Assembly (NCBI RefSeq): GCF_029840635.1
Contig: NZ_JAOCCU010000018.1
Coordinates: 62,001-126,000, forward strand
Direction of reading: 5' to 3'
DNA length: 64,000 nucleotides
Source of the DNA: Mitsuaria sp. GD03876
GTDB lineage: Bacteria; Pseudomonadota; Gammaproteobacteria; Burkholderiales; Burkholderiaceae_C
The notes beneath the pieces were generated by a model that made no database searches, was not told the origin of the DNA, and saw only the letters and a list, made by a program, of their open reading frames with translations. This document shows, piece after piece, positions 45,206 to 55,345 of the stretch. Position 1 is the first letter of the stretch, and each line of letters begins with the position of its first letter. The position numbers and the translations under genes are program-made.

Positions 45206-46399
45206 TTACTTCGACGCGGCCGGCGCGGCGGGGGCGGCGCCTTGCGGCGGGGCGACGGCGCGGCCCTTGTCGTCGAGCTTGACCGTCTGCGGCGTGACCG
45301 GCGCGCCGGGCATCGCGTGCTGCAGGCCGTCGAAGATGACGAGCTCGCCGGGCTTGACGCCCTGGACGGCGCGGTAGCCGTCGAACTGGGCGCCGGGCAC
45401 GACCGGGCGTGGCGCGACGATGTTGTTGGGGCCGACGACCATCACGACCTTGTTGCTCTGGTCGGTGCCGATGGCGCGTTCGGGGATCAGCGTGGCGGTG
45501 TAGGCGCCGGTGCCTTCGAGCTTGACGCGGGCGAACAGGCCCGGGGTGAAGGTGCCGTCCTTGTTGTCGAAGACGGCGCGGCCGCGGATGGTGGCGGTGG
45601 CCGGGTTCAGGCGGTTGTCGACGAAGTCCATGCGGCCCTCGTGCGGGTAGCCCTGTTCGTTGGCCAGGCCGAGGTAGACCTTGTTGGCCTGCTCGCGCTT
45701 GGCGCCGCCGGCGCGGGCGGCGGCGGCGTACTTCAGGAAGGTGGCCTCGCTGGCGTCGAAGTAGGCGTAGACCTTGTCGCTGGAGACGACGGTGGTGAGC
45801 ACCGGCTCGCCGACGTTGACCAGGTTGCCGGCGGTGACGTTGGCGCGCGAGCTGCGGCCGGTGACCGGGGCGCGGACCTCGGTGAACTCCAGGTTCAGCT
45901 TGGCCTGGGTGACGGCGGCCTCGGCGGCGCGGATGTTGGCGTCGTTGTTGCGGACGCTGGACTTGAGCTGGTCGATTTCCTGCTGGCTGACGCCCTGGAT
46001 CGCGACGAGTTTCTCGGCGCGGCCGAGGTCGGCCTTGGCGAGGTCGGCGGCGGTGCGGGCGGCGGCGAGCTGGGCTTCGGCGCGGGCGACCTCGGCGCGG
46101 AAGGGGCGGGGGTCGATGGTGAAGAGCGGGTCGCCCTTCTTGACGACCTGGCCTTCGCGGAAGTGGACCTTGTCGAGGGTGCCGGCGACGCGGGCGCGGA
46201 TCTCGACGGTGTCGGGCGCTTCCAGGCGCGCGGTGAATTCATCGAAGTCCTGGACTTCGCGGGAGATCGCGGGGGCGACGCTCACGGGCGGGGGGCCGCC
46301 ATGCTGTTGTTGTTGGTCCTGTTGTTGTCCGCAAGCGGTCAGCAGCAGCGCCACGAAGGCGCCGGCGACGGCGGTGCGCGAGAAATTCGATCCAGCCAT
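45206..46399 (-). CDS. RND efflux periplasmic adaptor lipoprotein (MexE-like)
   Basis: A 397-residue membrane-fusion protein. The lipobox ALLLTAC places lipid on Cys23; a Gln-rich spacer follows. The lipoyl/beta-barrel/hairpin layout is visible in TVEIRARVAGTLDKVHFREG, VVKKGDPLFTIDPRPF, an alpha-hairpin at about 110-160, and LNLEFTEVRAPVTGRSSRAN. It bridges the permease and outer-membrane channel. The ATG at 46399 follows a promoter with a palindrome about 50 bp upstream. No regulator gene adjoins the operon in this window. Confidence 0.93.
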   Translation of the reverse strand: MAGSNFSRTAVAGAFVALLLTACGQQQDQQQQHGGPPPVSVAPAISREVQDFDEFTARLEAPDTVEIRARVAGTLDKVHFREGQVVKKGDPLFTIDPRPFRAEVARAEAQLAAARTAADLAKADLGRAEKLVAIQGVSQQEIDQLKSSVRNNDANIRAAEAAVTQAKLNLEFTEVRAPVTGRSSRANVTAGNLVNVGEPVLTTVVSSDKVYAYFDASEATFLKYAAAARAGGAKREQANKVYLGLANEQGYPHEGRMDFVDNRLNPATATIRGRAVFDNKDGTFTPGLFARVKLEGTGAYTATLIPERAIGTDQSNKVVMVVGPNNIVAPRPVVPGAQFDGYRAVQGVKPGELVIFDGLQHAMPGAPVTPQTVKLDDKGRAVAPPQGAAPAAPAASK

Positions 46400-46777
46400 G
46401 CATCACTCCCGAAAACGCCCACGGCATCTGGTGCACCGCAGCGTGCGGCGGAATGTACGCGGTACATGAATGACCGCAAAGTGCCGAGGGCAATACCTGT
46501 CCCTTTGACCGAGGGCTTCATTGACGACCCGGTCGAGGGTGTGAGCAAGTCTCGATGAAAGCGCTGCCGGAAAACGTCAGGAGGATTGGGCAAGGACGCC
46601 GGACCGCGCGAAGGCGGATGCGGGGATCCGAAGAGGTCAGGCGAAGCGATGCGCGGGGGAAACTTTCCTAGGGATTGAAAGTGAGGATGTTCGAGGCGGG
46701 TGCGGGATGCAGGCCGACTTCGAACCAGGAAGGTGCATGAGCGACTGCTTGGCCTTCACGTCAATGGAGAGCGACTC
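46400..46777. other. Intergenic region between the RND operon and a Sel1-like gene
   Basis: 378 bp. It holds the pump promoter and palindrome (46452-46479). The rest shows no recognisable gene or RNA; the frame open from 46700 is better started at 46778, where a Shine-Dalgarno is present. Confidence 0.45.
46452..46479 (-). promoter_or_regulatory. Promoter and palindromic operator of the RND operon
   Basis: On the minus strand a -35-like TTGCGG (46479-46474) and -10-like TACATT (46457-46452) are spaced 16 bp. The -10 overlaps the palindrome ATGTAC-GCG-GTACAT (46453-46467). A repressor binding there would block transcription, as TetR-type regulators of RND pumps do. Confidence 0.5.
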
Positions 46778-47659
46778 ATGAGTCGACAGGCAATGAAGGG
46801 GGCTGGCGGCGCGGTGATCGTGGGACTCGGCGTCGTGATCGCGCTGATCGTTTGGAGCGGTTGGACGGAGTCCGACATCGGGCCGGCGACGCCGGGCATC
46901 ACGCAGGACCCATCACGCGCCGTGAGCAGGACGTCGATGGAGCCTGCTTCGGCACCGGCTGCCCCTGCCTCGATGCCAAGAGCTTCGACGGTGTCGGTGT
47001 CAGCGGCGGAGTACCCGGCGCCATGGTCGACATGGCTGCACTTCGAGACGGACGACGAGCGCCGTGCCCGGCATCGTCGGAGCGATCCGTTCGATGCGGT
47101 GGACGATCTGCAGGGGCTGCTGTCACGAGCGGCGCGAGGCGATTCGGAAGCGGCGCTCCGGCTGCATGACCTGGCCGAGTACTGCGATGACCATCGAGAA
47201 GCGCCGGAGCTGCCGCCGGACTACCTGCGACTGGATTGCTCCACCCCCAGGTCCTGGAGCGCGGATCAGCGGCGCGGGTGGCGTCGACAGGCGGTGTTCA
47301 CCGGCGACCCTTCGCCGCCGATGAGCATGCTCCAGGAGGCCGAGTCCATGCGGCCGGGCAATCCCCTGCTGGCCGAAACCGCTTCCGATGCGGCACTGGC
47401 GCTGGACTACGCCGCGAGACGAGGTTGCCTCGCTTGCATCGTGGCCCTGGCCGGGCTGTTCAAGGACGGACAGCTCGTGCAACAGGACCTGAGACGCAGC
47501 TTTGCCTACCTGCAGGTGGCCGCCGCGGCGAGCGGTGAGCCGATCTACACGGAGCACGCCGAGAAGCTCCGCGCTTCCCTGCGGCCGATCGACATCGAAT
47601 TCGCTCGCGCGCTTCAAGAGCGCCTCGCGAAGGCGCTTGAAAAGAACAAGGCCCGCTGA
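46778..47659 (+). CDS. Membrane-anchored Sel1-like repeat protein, paralogue 1
   Basis: A 293-residue protein of unknown function. An N-terminal transmembrane helix (about 8-28, AVIVGLGVVIALIVWSG) is followed by a Ser/Pro-rich linker. The C-terminal helical region holds at least one Sel1-like repeat (CIVALAGLFKDGQLVQQDLR, SFAYLQVAAAAS). The motif PPDYLRLDCSTPRSWS recurs in the protein at 48613-49314, so the two are paralogues, the other lacking the membrane helix. GGAGAG precedes the ATG at 46778; the frame is open to 46700. Sel1-like proteins usually mediate protein contacts. It is convergent with the CxxCH protein gene. Confidence 0.75.
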   Translation: MSRQAMKGAGGAVIVGLGVVIALIVWSGWTESDIGPATPGITQDPSRAVSRTSMEPASAPAAPASMPRASTVSVSAAEYPAPWSTWLHFETDDERRARHRRSDPFDAVDDLQGLLSRAARGDSEAALRLHDLAEYCDDHREAPELPPDYLRLDCSTPRSWSADQRRGWRRQAVFTGDPSPPMSMLQEAESMRPGNPLLAETASDAALALDYAARRGCLACIVALAGLFKDGQLVQQDLRRSFAYLQVAAAASGEPIYTEHAEKLRASLRPIDIEFARALQERLAKALEKNKAR

Positions 47660-47670
47660 GCGGGCCTTGG
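47648..47670. terminator. Bidirectional hairpin overlapping a stop codon
   Basis: Perfect 10-bp arms CAAGGCCCGC and GCGGGCCTTG around TGA, spanning the stop of the Sel1-like gene and ending 3 bp before the end of the convergent CxxCH gene. T tracts are poor. Confidence 0.6.
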
Positions 47671-47673
47671 TCG

Positions 47674-48450
47674 TCAGAGCAGCGAGTCGATGATGCGACC
47701 GCGAACCTGCGGCTCGAAGCTGGCGATCAAGCGATGCAGGTCCGCTTCGGGTGATGTGTCGCCATCCGCTGCCGCGGTCGAAGCGTCTCCGCGCCCTTTC
47801 GAAACGGACTCCAGGTGATGCGTCGGTGTCTTCAGTCGCGGAGCCCGCTTGGATCCGGATATCTGACCGTTATGGCACGCCGCGCATGACACCCCTGCAG
47901 GGGCTCCTTGATGCGGGGTGACCGGGCCCACGATGACTTCTCCGCGACGTGCGGGTGGCATCAACCCGCCGAAGGTCTCTGCCGGAGCGGAGATCGGCTG
48001 GCCTCGTCCTCCGCCGACACGCTCAAGCACGCCTTCGCAGTTTTCTTTGACGGTGGACTTGAACTTGATTTGGCGCACAACTTTTGTCTTCATCTCTACC
48101 ATGTAGTGAATTTCAATTTCCATTCGCCGCCGCCAGAACTGACCTGGAGCTCCGTTATTCACTGAGGCGTGGTGAATGCTGCGGATTGCGTATTTTCTCC
48201 AGGAACCACTGGTATTGAATGGCCAAGCATGAAACGGACCATTCATGATGTCCCTCCCGGGAGGGTCAGCGAATTCATCGCGCAGATAATCACCAATTCT
48301 TGACAGCGCCTCCGCCATTGCCACTTGCTCCTCATGACACTGCGCATCCCCCGCGCCACGCGGCGCTGCAAGACCGTGCGGTACGATGACGCAAAGCGGG
48401 AATGCGATCACGAAGAACCGCCCTCCCAAGATCGCCCGAAAACCAGGCAT
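47674..48450 (-). CDS. Exported protein with one CxxCH motif, unrecognised
   Basis: A 258-residue protein. A hydrophobic leader (about 10-28, GRFFVIAFPLCVIVPHGLAA) suggests export. A single heme-attachment-like motif CAACH occurs in GVSCAACHNGQISG near residue 190, but no distal methionine is obvious, so a c-type cytochrome is only a possibility; a zinc or redox site is another. The N-terminal half (FHAWPFNTSGSWRKYAIRSI) matches nothing I know. The 5' half is markedly less GC-rich than its neighbours, hinting at transfer. It is flanked by two Sel1-like paralogues on the opposite strand, convergent with one and divergent from the other. Confidence 0.6.
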   Translation of the reverse strand: MPGFRAILGGRFFVIAFPLCVIVPHGLAAPRGAGDAQCHEEQVAMAEALSRIGDYLRDEFADPPGRDIMNGPFHAWPFNTSGSWRKYAIRSIHHASVNNGAPGQFWRRRMEIEIHYMVEMKTKVVRQIKFKSTVKENCEGVLERVGGGRGQPISAPAETFGGLMPPARRGEVIVGPVTPHQGAPAGVSCAACHNGQISGSKRAPRLKTPTHHLESVSKGRGDASTAAADGDTSPEADLHRLIASFEPQVRGRIIDSLL

Positions 48451-48612
48451 ATCAACTCTCCAGATTGTTTCGAAGTTGGGCTGGCTTTTCTAATGGCAAA
48501 GAATGGCGAGCTGTGTATTTCTATCTGGGAGCGAATGATTCAACAATTGCCCGAATCATTCATTTTCAATGATCAGTCTTTGCTACCGCAGCACTAATTC
48601 AAGGCGTTTTCC

Positions 48613-49314
48613 ATGACACATGATGGAAATCACGAACCAGCATTCTCAATTCCTACGGAATTTCCGTTCGATTGGTTCAAAGCGATGGATTTCGAGTTTG
48701 AAAGGCCGCGCGGGCAAGGATTCGATTGGCCCGACCCCTATGAGGCCTTGAAGAATCTGCCGTGGCTGCTCAAGCAGGCGAATGAGGAGCACGACCCGGG
48801 CGCCGCATACAAACTGTTCGATCTCGCGCTCTGCTGTTCAGAGCAAGCCGAGCGACCGATACCTCCCGGTATCCAGCCGCTGGACTGCTCTCCCGTGAAC
48901 GCCTGGAGCGTTGAAGAACGCGCCGCCTGGATGCGACTTGCCGCGCGGGGCGGCTACACGACAGCCGCCCTCGCCACCCTCTCGGCTGCGGAAAAGTCGA
49001 ATGCGCCACTTGAGATGCGCCGCGAGATGACGAAGGACGCTGCGATCGGCCTTGAGATTTCGGCGTCGCGTGGGTCGCTGGAGGCCGCGCTCGCGCTAGC
49101 CACGTTGCTCAGGGATGGTGACCTCATCGAGGCCGATCTGCCGAGGTCCTATGCCTACTTCCAGGTGGCTGCGGCAGCCACGTCTGCCGACGCCTATTCC
49201 CGGCACGCCGGGTCCGTCCGCGAACGGCTGAAGTCCTCGGATCTCGCAATCGCGCGTTCGATCCAGGAGAAGTTGGCAGCGGCGTTGGCTGCCAATGGCC
49301 GCTGCAATCGTTGA
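48613..49314 (+). CDS. Soluble Sel1-like repeat protein, paralogue 2
   Basis: A 233-residue cytoplasmic-looking protein without signal or membrane helix. It shares with the protein at 46778-47659 the motif PPGIQPLDCSPVNAWSVEER and the closing Sel1-like segment ALATLLRDGDLIEADLPRSY then AYFQVAAAATS and a C-terminal helix ending KLAAALAANG. Its first 150 bp and the DNA upstream are AT-richer than average. Start ATG 48613 has only a weak AAGGCG upstream. Function unknown; shared ancestry with the first Sel1-like gene suggests duplication with loss or gain of the membrane anchor. Confidence 0.72.
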   Translation: MTHDGNHEPAFSIPTEFPFDWFKAMDFEFERPRGQGFDWPDPYEALKNLPWLLKQANEEHDPGAAYKLFDLALCCSEQAERPIPPGIQPLDCSPVNAWSVEERAAWMRLAARGGYTTAALATLSAAEKSNAPLEMRREMTKDAAIGLEISASRGSLEAALALATLLRDGDLIEADLPRSYAYFQVAAAATSADAYSRHAGSVRERLKSSDLAIARSIQEKLAAALAANGRCNR

Positions 49315-49341
49315 TTCGAGCCAACTGGGCGGGCATGAAAA

Positions 49342-49362
49342 AACCCGGGCACTGCCCGGGTT
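49342..49362 (-). terminator. Rho-independent terminator of the POT transporter gene
   Basis: Nine-base arms AACCCGGGC and GCCCGGGTT with loop ACT, followed on the minus strand by TTTTCATG. It lies between the convergent Sel1-like and POT genes. Confidence 0.8.
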
Positions 49363-49404
49363 CTTCATGTCTGCGCGAAGCGCCTGTTGGCGCGGGACGC
49401 GCCC

Positions 49405-50949
49405 TCAATGCACGCCGTGCATCAGCTTCTTCATCCACGGGCTGAGCAGCATCAGCAGCACGCCGGCGCCGGCCGGGACGATGGTGAAGATCAGGAAGAA
49501 GGTCGACATCGAGTACGTCGACGAGATCGCGTCGATGTACGAGCCCGTCATGCCGGCGATCTTGTTGGCGATCGCCGCGTTCACGAACCAGACCCCGAAC
49601 ATCAGGCCCAGCAGTCGCGCCGGCGCCAGCTTCGAGATGTAGGACAGCCCCACCGGCGACAGGCACAGCTCGCCCATCGTGTGGAGCAGGTAGGCCAGCG
49701 TCAGGAACACCATGCTCACCTGCGCCGTCTTCGCGCCCGCCGGGATGCCCGACGCGCCGTACGACAGCGCCGCGAATCCCAGCCCCAGCAGCACCAGCCC
49801 GACACCGAACTTCACCGGACCGCTCGGGTTCCAGTGCCGCTCCCACATCTTGCTGAACATCGGCGCCAGGATCACCAGGAAGAAGGAATTCAGCACCCCG
49901 AACCAGGTCGCCGGAATCTCCGATTGCTCCATCTGGAACTCGCGGCCCAGCATCCACAGCGACAGGCCCCAGATCAGCGCCAGCGCGCCGGCCAGCAGCA
50001 GGTTGGACAGGCCGTAGCGGCCTTCCGTGCTGCGCGTGAGCTTGATCAGCAGCCAGCTCAGGATCGCCACCGGGATCAGCGTCATCAGCGAATTGACGAT
50101 CTTGAACACCAGCCCGCTGGTGCCCACCAGCGCGCGGTCCGTGTAGTCCGCCGCGAAGATCGTCATCGATCCGCCCGCCTGCTCGAACGCGAACCAGAAG
50201 AAGATCGTGAAGAACGAGAACACGCCGATCGCGATCAGCCGGTCGCGCACGATGTGCGCCGGCGTGTCGTCCAGCGGCTCGCTCGCATCCACCAACGGAG
50301 CGTCCTTGCCGGCCGGCGCGCCGCCGATCTCGCCGAAGATGCCCTGCGCCAGCCAGAACTGCAGCGCGCCCAGGATCATGAAGACCGCCGCCAGGCCGAA
50401 GCCGTAGTGCCAGCCGATCTTCTCGCCGATGTAGCCGCACAGCGAGATGCCGAAGAACGCGCCCGCGTTCACGCCCATGTAGAACAGCGTGTAGCCGCCG
50501 TCGCGCTGGCCCTCGTTGTCCTTGCCGTAGAGCTGGCCCACGATCGCCGAGATGTTCGGCTTGAACAGGCCCGTGCCCAGGATCACCAGACCCAGGCCGA
50601 GGAAGAAGCTCACCCGCGTGTCGAAGAACAGCGAGATGTGACCCGCCGCGATGATGAAGCCGCCCAGCACCACCGCGCGCCGCGTGCCCAGGAACCGGTC
50701 CGCGATGTAGCCGCCGATGATCGGCGTCAGGTAGACCAGCATCGTGTACCAGCCGTACAGGCTGGTCGCCTCCGCCCGCGTCCAGCCCCAGCCGCCCTTG
50801 GAGACCTCCGAGATCAGGTACAGCACGAGCAGCGCCCGCATGCCGTAGTAGGAGAACCGTTCCCACATCTCGGTGAAGAACAGGACGAACAGGCTGTTGG
50901 GCTGGCCGAGGATGGTCTGCCGCGCTCCGGGAGTTTGAATTGTGTTCAA
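49405..50949 (-). CDS. POT/PTR2-family proton-dependent oligopeptide transporter
   Basis: A 514-residue inner-membrane importer of di- and tripeptides. Signature motifs are FFTEMWERFSYYGMRALLVL (helix 1, ExxER), GGYIADRFLGTRRAVVLGG, the PTR2 motif region GTGLFKPNISAIVGQLYG and FYMGVNAGAFFGISLCGYIG. Twelve to fourteen helices fit the length. No ATG is placed correctly: the frame is open to 51099, but the only start with a Shine-Dalgarno (GGAG, seven bases away) is TTG at 50949, giving LNTIQTPGARQTILGQPNSL. Peptide uptake here complements the TBDR/S9 peptidase locus at 23-34 kb. Confidence 0.9.
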   Translation of the reverse strand: MNTIQTPGARQTILGQPNSLFVLFFTEMWERFSYYGMRALLVLYLISEVSKGGWGWTRAEATSLYGWYTMLVYLTPIIGGYIADRFLGTRRAVVLGGFIIAAGHISLFFDTRVSFFLGLGLVILGTGLFKPNISAIVGQLYGKDNEGQRDGGYTLFYMGVNAGAFFGISLCGYIGEKIGWHYGFGLAAVFMILGALQFWLAQGIFGEIGGAPAGKDAPLVDASEPLDDTPAHIVRDRLIAIGVFSFFTIFFWFAFEQAGGSMTIFAADYTDRALVGTSGLVFKIVNSLMTLIPVAILSWLLIKLTRSTEGRYGLSNLLLAGALALIWGLSLWMLGREFQMEQSEIPATWFGVLNSFFLVILAPMFSKMWERHWNPSGPVKFGVGLVLLGLGFAALSYGASGIPAGAKTAQVSMVFLTLAYLLHTMGELCLSPVGLSYISKLAPARLLGLMFGVWFVNAAIANKIAGMTGSYIDAISSTYSMSTFFLIFTIVPAGAGVLLMLLSPWMKKLMHGVH

Positions 50950-51127
50950 ACGACGCTCCGTGATGGATCGAAGACCCGGCCTTCCGGGTCGCTGGACATC
51001 GCGCGTTCCATGGATCAGAACGCGCTTGCCGCTGGTCCAGGCCCCGGATCGATCGATCCCTCGGGGCCCGCCAGCGGCAGGCGCGCCATTGTCAGCCAAA
51101 CGTCAGCGTCGACCCGGCCCTCGGCAT

Positions 51128-51141
51128 TAGGGGACACCCTA
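51128..51141. promoter_or_regulatory. Short palindrome upstream of the POT gene
   Basis: TAGGG-GACA-CCCTA lies about 180 bp before the TTG start of the POT gene, in the gap after cadA. It may be an activator site; position and symmetry are the only evidence. Confidence 0.25.
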
Positions 51142-51188
51142 GGTGACGGCGGCTCCCGCCGCCGCCTCGCGCCGGGTCCGCCAGCCGG

Positions 51189-53681
<2,493 letters not shown>

Positions 53682-53688
53682 GAGGTGG

Positions 53689-53719
53689 ATTGGAATGTCT
53701 GTAGCCGCTCCAAGGTCAA
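53689..53719 (-). promoter_or_regulatory. CadR/MerR-type promoter-operator of cadA
   Basis: On the minus strand TTGACC (53719-53714) is followed by a 19-bp spacer containing GAGCGGCTACAG and a -10-like TCCAAT (53694-53689). The over-long spacer with GGCTACAG matches the known cadA promoter layout of pseudomonads. A longer dyad TAGCCGCT / AGCGGCTA (53702-53726) covers it. Confidence 0.7.
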
Positions 53720-53737
53720 GCGGCTATCCTGACGCCC

Positions 53738-54244
53738 ATGCGAATCGGCGAATTGAGCAAGTCCACCGGCGTGGACATCGAGACCATCCGCTTCTACGAG
53801 AAGAGCGGCCTGCTGCCGCCGCCCGCCCGGAGCGAGAACGGCTATCGCGACTACGCGCACGCGCACCTGGAGCGCCTGGCCTTCATCCGGCATTGCCGCG
53901 CGCTGGACATGTCGCTGGCGGATGTCGCGCTGCTGCTGGACAGCCTGGCGACCCAGGATCCGGAGGCGCTGGTGAAGGTGGACGTGCTGGTGGCCTCGCA
54001 ACTCGGCAAGGTCCGCGCCCGGCTCAAGAGCATGCAGGCGCTCGAGGCGCAACTCGTCGCGCTGCAGAAGCGCTGCGACGCCGACCACGACCACCACGCC
54101 TGCGGGATCCTGGAGGAACTCGTCTCCGCCGCGCACGGCGAGGCCTGCGCCTGCCATCCAGAACCGGGCCAGGCCGCGGGTGCACCGGGCAAGGCCGGCG
54201 GCCACGGCAGCCACGCCGGCGGTCCGGCAGGCAGGGCTCGCTGA
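53738..54244 (+). CDS. cadR: MerR-family CadR/PbrR-like metal regulator
   Basis: A 168-residue regulator divergent from cadA, 56 bp away. The MerR helix-turn-helix is complete (MRIGELSKSTGVDIETIRFY, then YRDYAHAHLERLAFIRHCRA), followed by the dimer helix and the metal loop C113-DADHDHHA-C122. The C-terminus is His/Cys-rich (HGEACACHPE, GGHGSHAGG). In CadR, PbrR and ZntR a further cysteine sits at the start of the dimer helix (about residue 77-79); here the equivalent segment is PEALVKVDVLVASQ with no cysteine. The protein should still control cadA, but metal coordination may differ, perhaps using histidines. Confidence 0.88.
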   Translation: MRIGELSKSTGVDIETIRFYEKSGLLPPPARSENGYRDYAHAHLERLAFIRHCRALDMSLADVALLLDSLATQDPEALVKVDVLVASQLGKVRARLKSMQALEAQLVALQKRCDADHDHHACGILEELVSAAHGEACACHPEPGQAAGAPGKAGGHGSHAGGPAGRAR

Positions 54245-54275
54245 TCGTCGACAGGCCCGCGGCGCCGGCTGACGC

Positions 54276-55190
54276 TCAGCGCTCCGGCAGCGCCGCCTGC
54301 AGCAGCCGTTCGCGCAGCCGCGGCACGGCGAAATCGATGAACGCGCGCAGCTTCAGCGGCAGCCGGCCCTGCGGCGCGTAGACCAGGTGCACCGGCCGCG
54401 GCGCGGCCTCGAAGTCCTCCAGCACCAGCTGCAGCCGGCCGGCGCGGACGTCCTCGTTCACCTGGTAGGACAGCGCTCGCACCAGCCCGGCGCCGGCGCG
54501 GCCGGCGTCCAGCGCGGCATCGATCGTGTTGACGCCCAGGCGCGAGCGGAACGCCCCGGTCCGTGGCTGCCCGTCCTGGCGGAAGGGCCAGGCACCGCCG
54601 GTGGCGACGCTCTCGAACGACACCACCCGGTGCCGCATCAGGTCGTCCGGCGACGCCGGCACGCCCTGCGCGGCCAGGTAGCCTGGCGCCGCGCAGATCA
54701 CATGCCGCACTTCCCCCAGCCGCGTCGCGACCAGGCTGCTGTCGGCGAGCTCGCCGATCCGCAGCGCGACGTCGATCTGGTCGTCCAGGAAATGCGCGAC
54801 CCGGTCGGTCAGCTTCAGGTCGACCGCCACGTCCGGAAACGCGGCCAGGAACCCGCTCACCGTCGGCAGCACGTGCAGCCGCCCGAACATCGTCGGCGCC
54901 GTCACGATCAGGTCGCCGCGGGGCTCGGTGTACTCGCCGGCGGCGGCGCGTTCGGCCTCGTTCAGCTGGTCCAGGATCGCCTTGGCCGCCTCGACGTAGG
55001 AACGGCCCGCGTCGGTCAGCTCCAGCCCCTTGGCCGAGCGGATCAGCAGCGTCGCGCGCAGGTGTCGTTCCAGGTCGGCCACCTTGCGGCTGACCGTCGC
55101 CAGCGGCAGCCCGAGCCGCTTGCTCGCCTTCGACAGGCTGCCGGCGTCCACCGCGGCGATCAGCATCGCCATCGCGTCGAGTCGATCCAT
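54276..55190 (-). CDS. LysR-family transcriptional regulator
   Basis: A 304-residue LysR regulator (helix-turn-helix about 1-60: MDRLDAMAMLIAAVDAGSLS, SRKVADLERHLRATLLIRSA; effector domain about 90-295 with GDLIVTAPTMFGRLHVLPTV and DRVAHFLDDQIDVALRIGEL). The ATG at 55190 is chosen over the frame extending to 55295. It is divergent from the alpha/beta hydrolase across 155 bp and likely controls it (inference). It converges with cadR across 31 bp. Confidence 0.92.
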   Translation of the reverse strand: MDRLDAMAMLIAAVDAGSLSKASKRLGLPLATVSRKVADLERHLRATLLIRSAKGLELTDAGRSYVEAAKAILDQLNEAERAAAGEYTEPRGDLIVTAPTMFGRLHVLPTVSGFLAAFPDVAVDLKLTDRVAHFLDDQIDVALRIGELADSSLVATRLGEVRHVICAAPGYLAAQGVPASPDDLMRHRVVSFESVATGGAWPFRQDGQPRTGAFRSRLGVNTIDAALDAGRAGAGLVRALSYQVNEDVRAGRLQLVLEDFEAAPRPVHLVYAPQGRLPLKLRAFIDFAVPRLRERLLQAALPER

Positions 55191-55345
55191 GCGCGTCCAG
55201 GCCTGCCGTCGGCGGGGCCTTCCAGTTTTCGAGAGGGTTGTTCTCGATCCTAGCGGCTTCCGGAGAATTCCGGGAATCCGGAGACTGCGTCCCATGCCCT
55301 CCAGCGCGGATCGCCGATCCGGGGAAGGGCGCCAAGGACCCCGCC

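Noticed and set aside
41948-46558. A 1536-codon open frame on the plus strand across the RND operon
   Set aside because: It is antisense to three clearly recognisable pump genes and reads as Arg/Gln/His/Asp-rich shadow protein, typical of high-GC DNA.
48325-48597. A 90-codon open frame on the plus strand before the second Sel1-like gene
   Set aside because: Half of it is antisense to the start of the exported CxxCH gene, it has no good Shine-Dalgarno, and the sequence matches nothing known.
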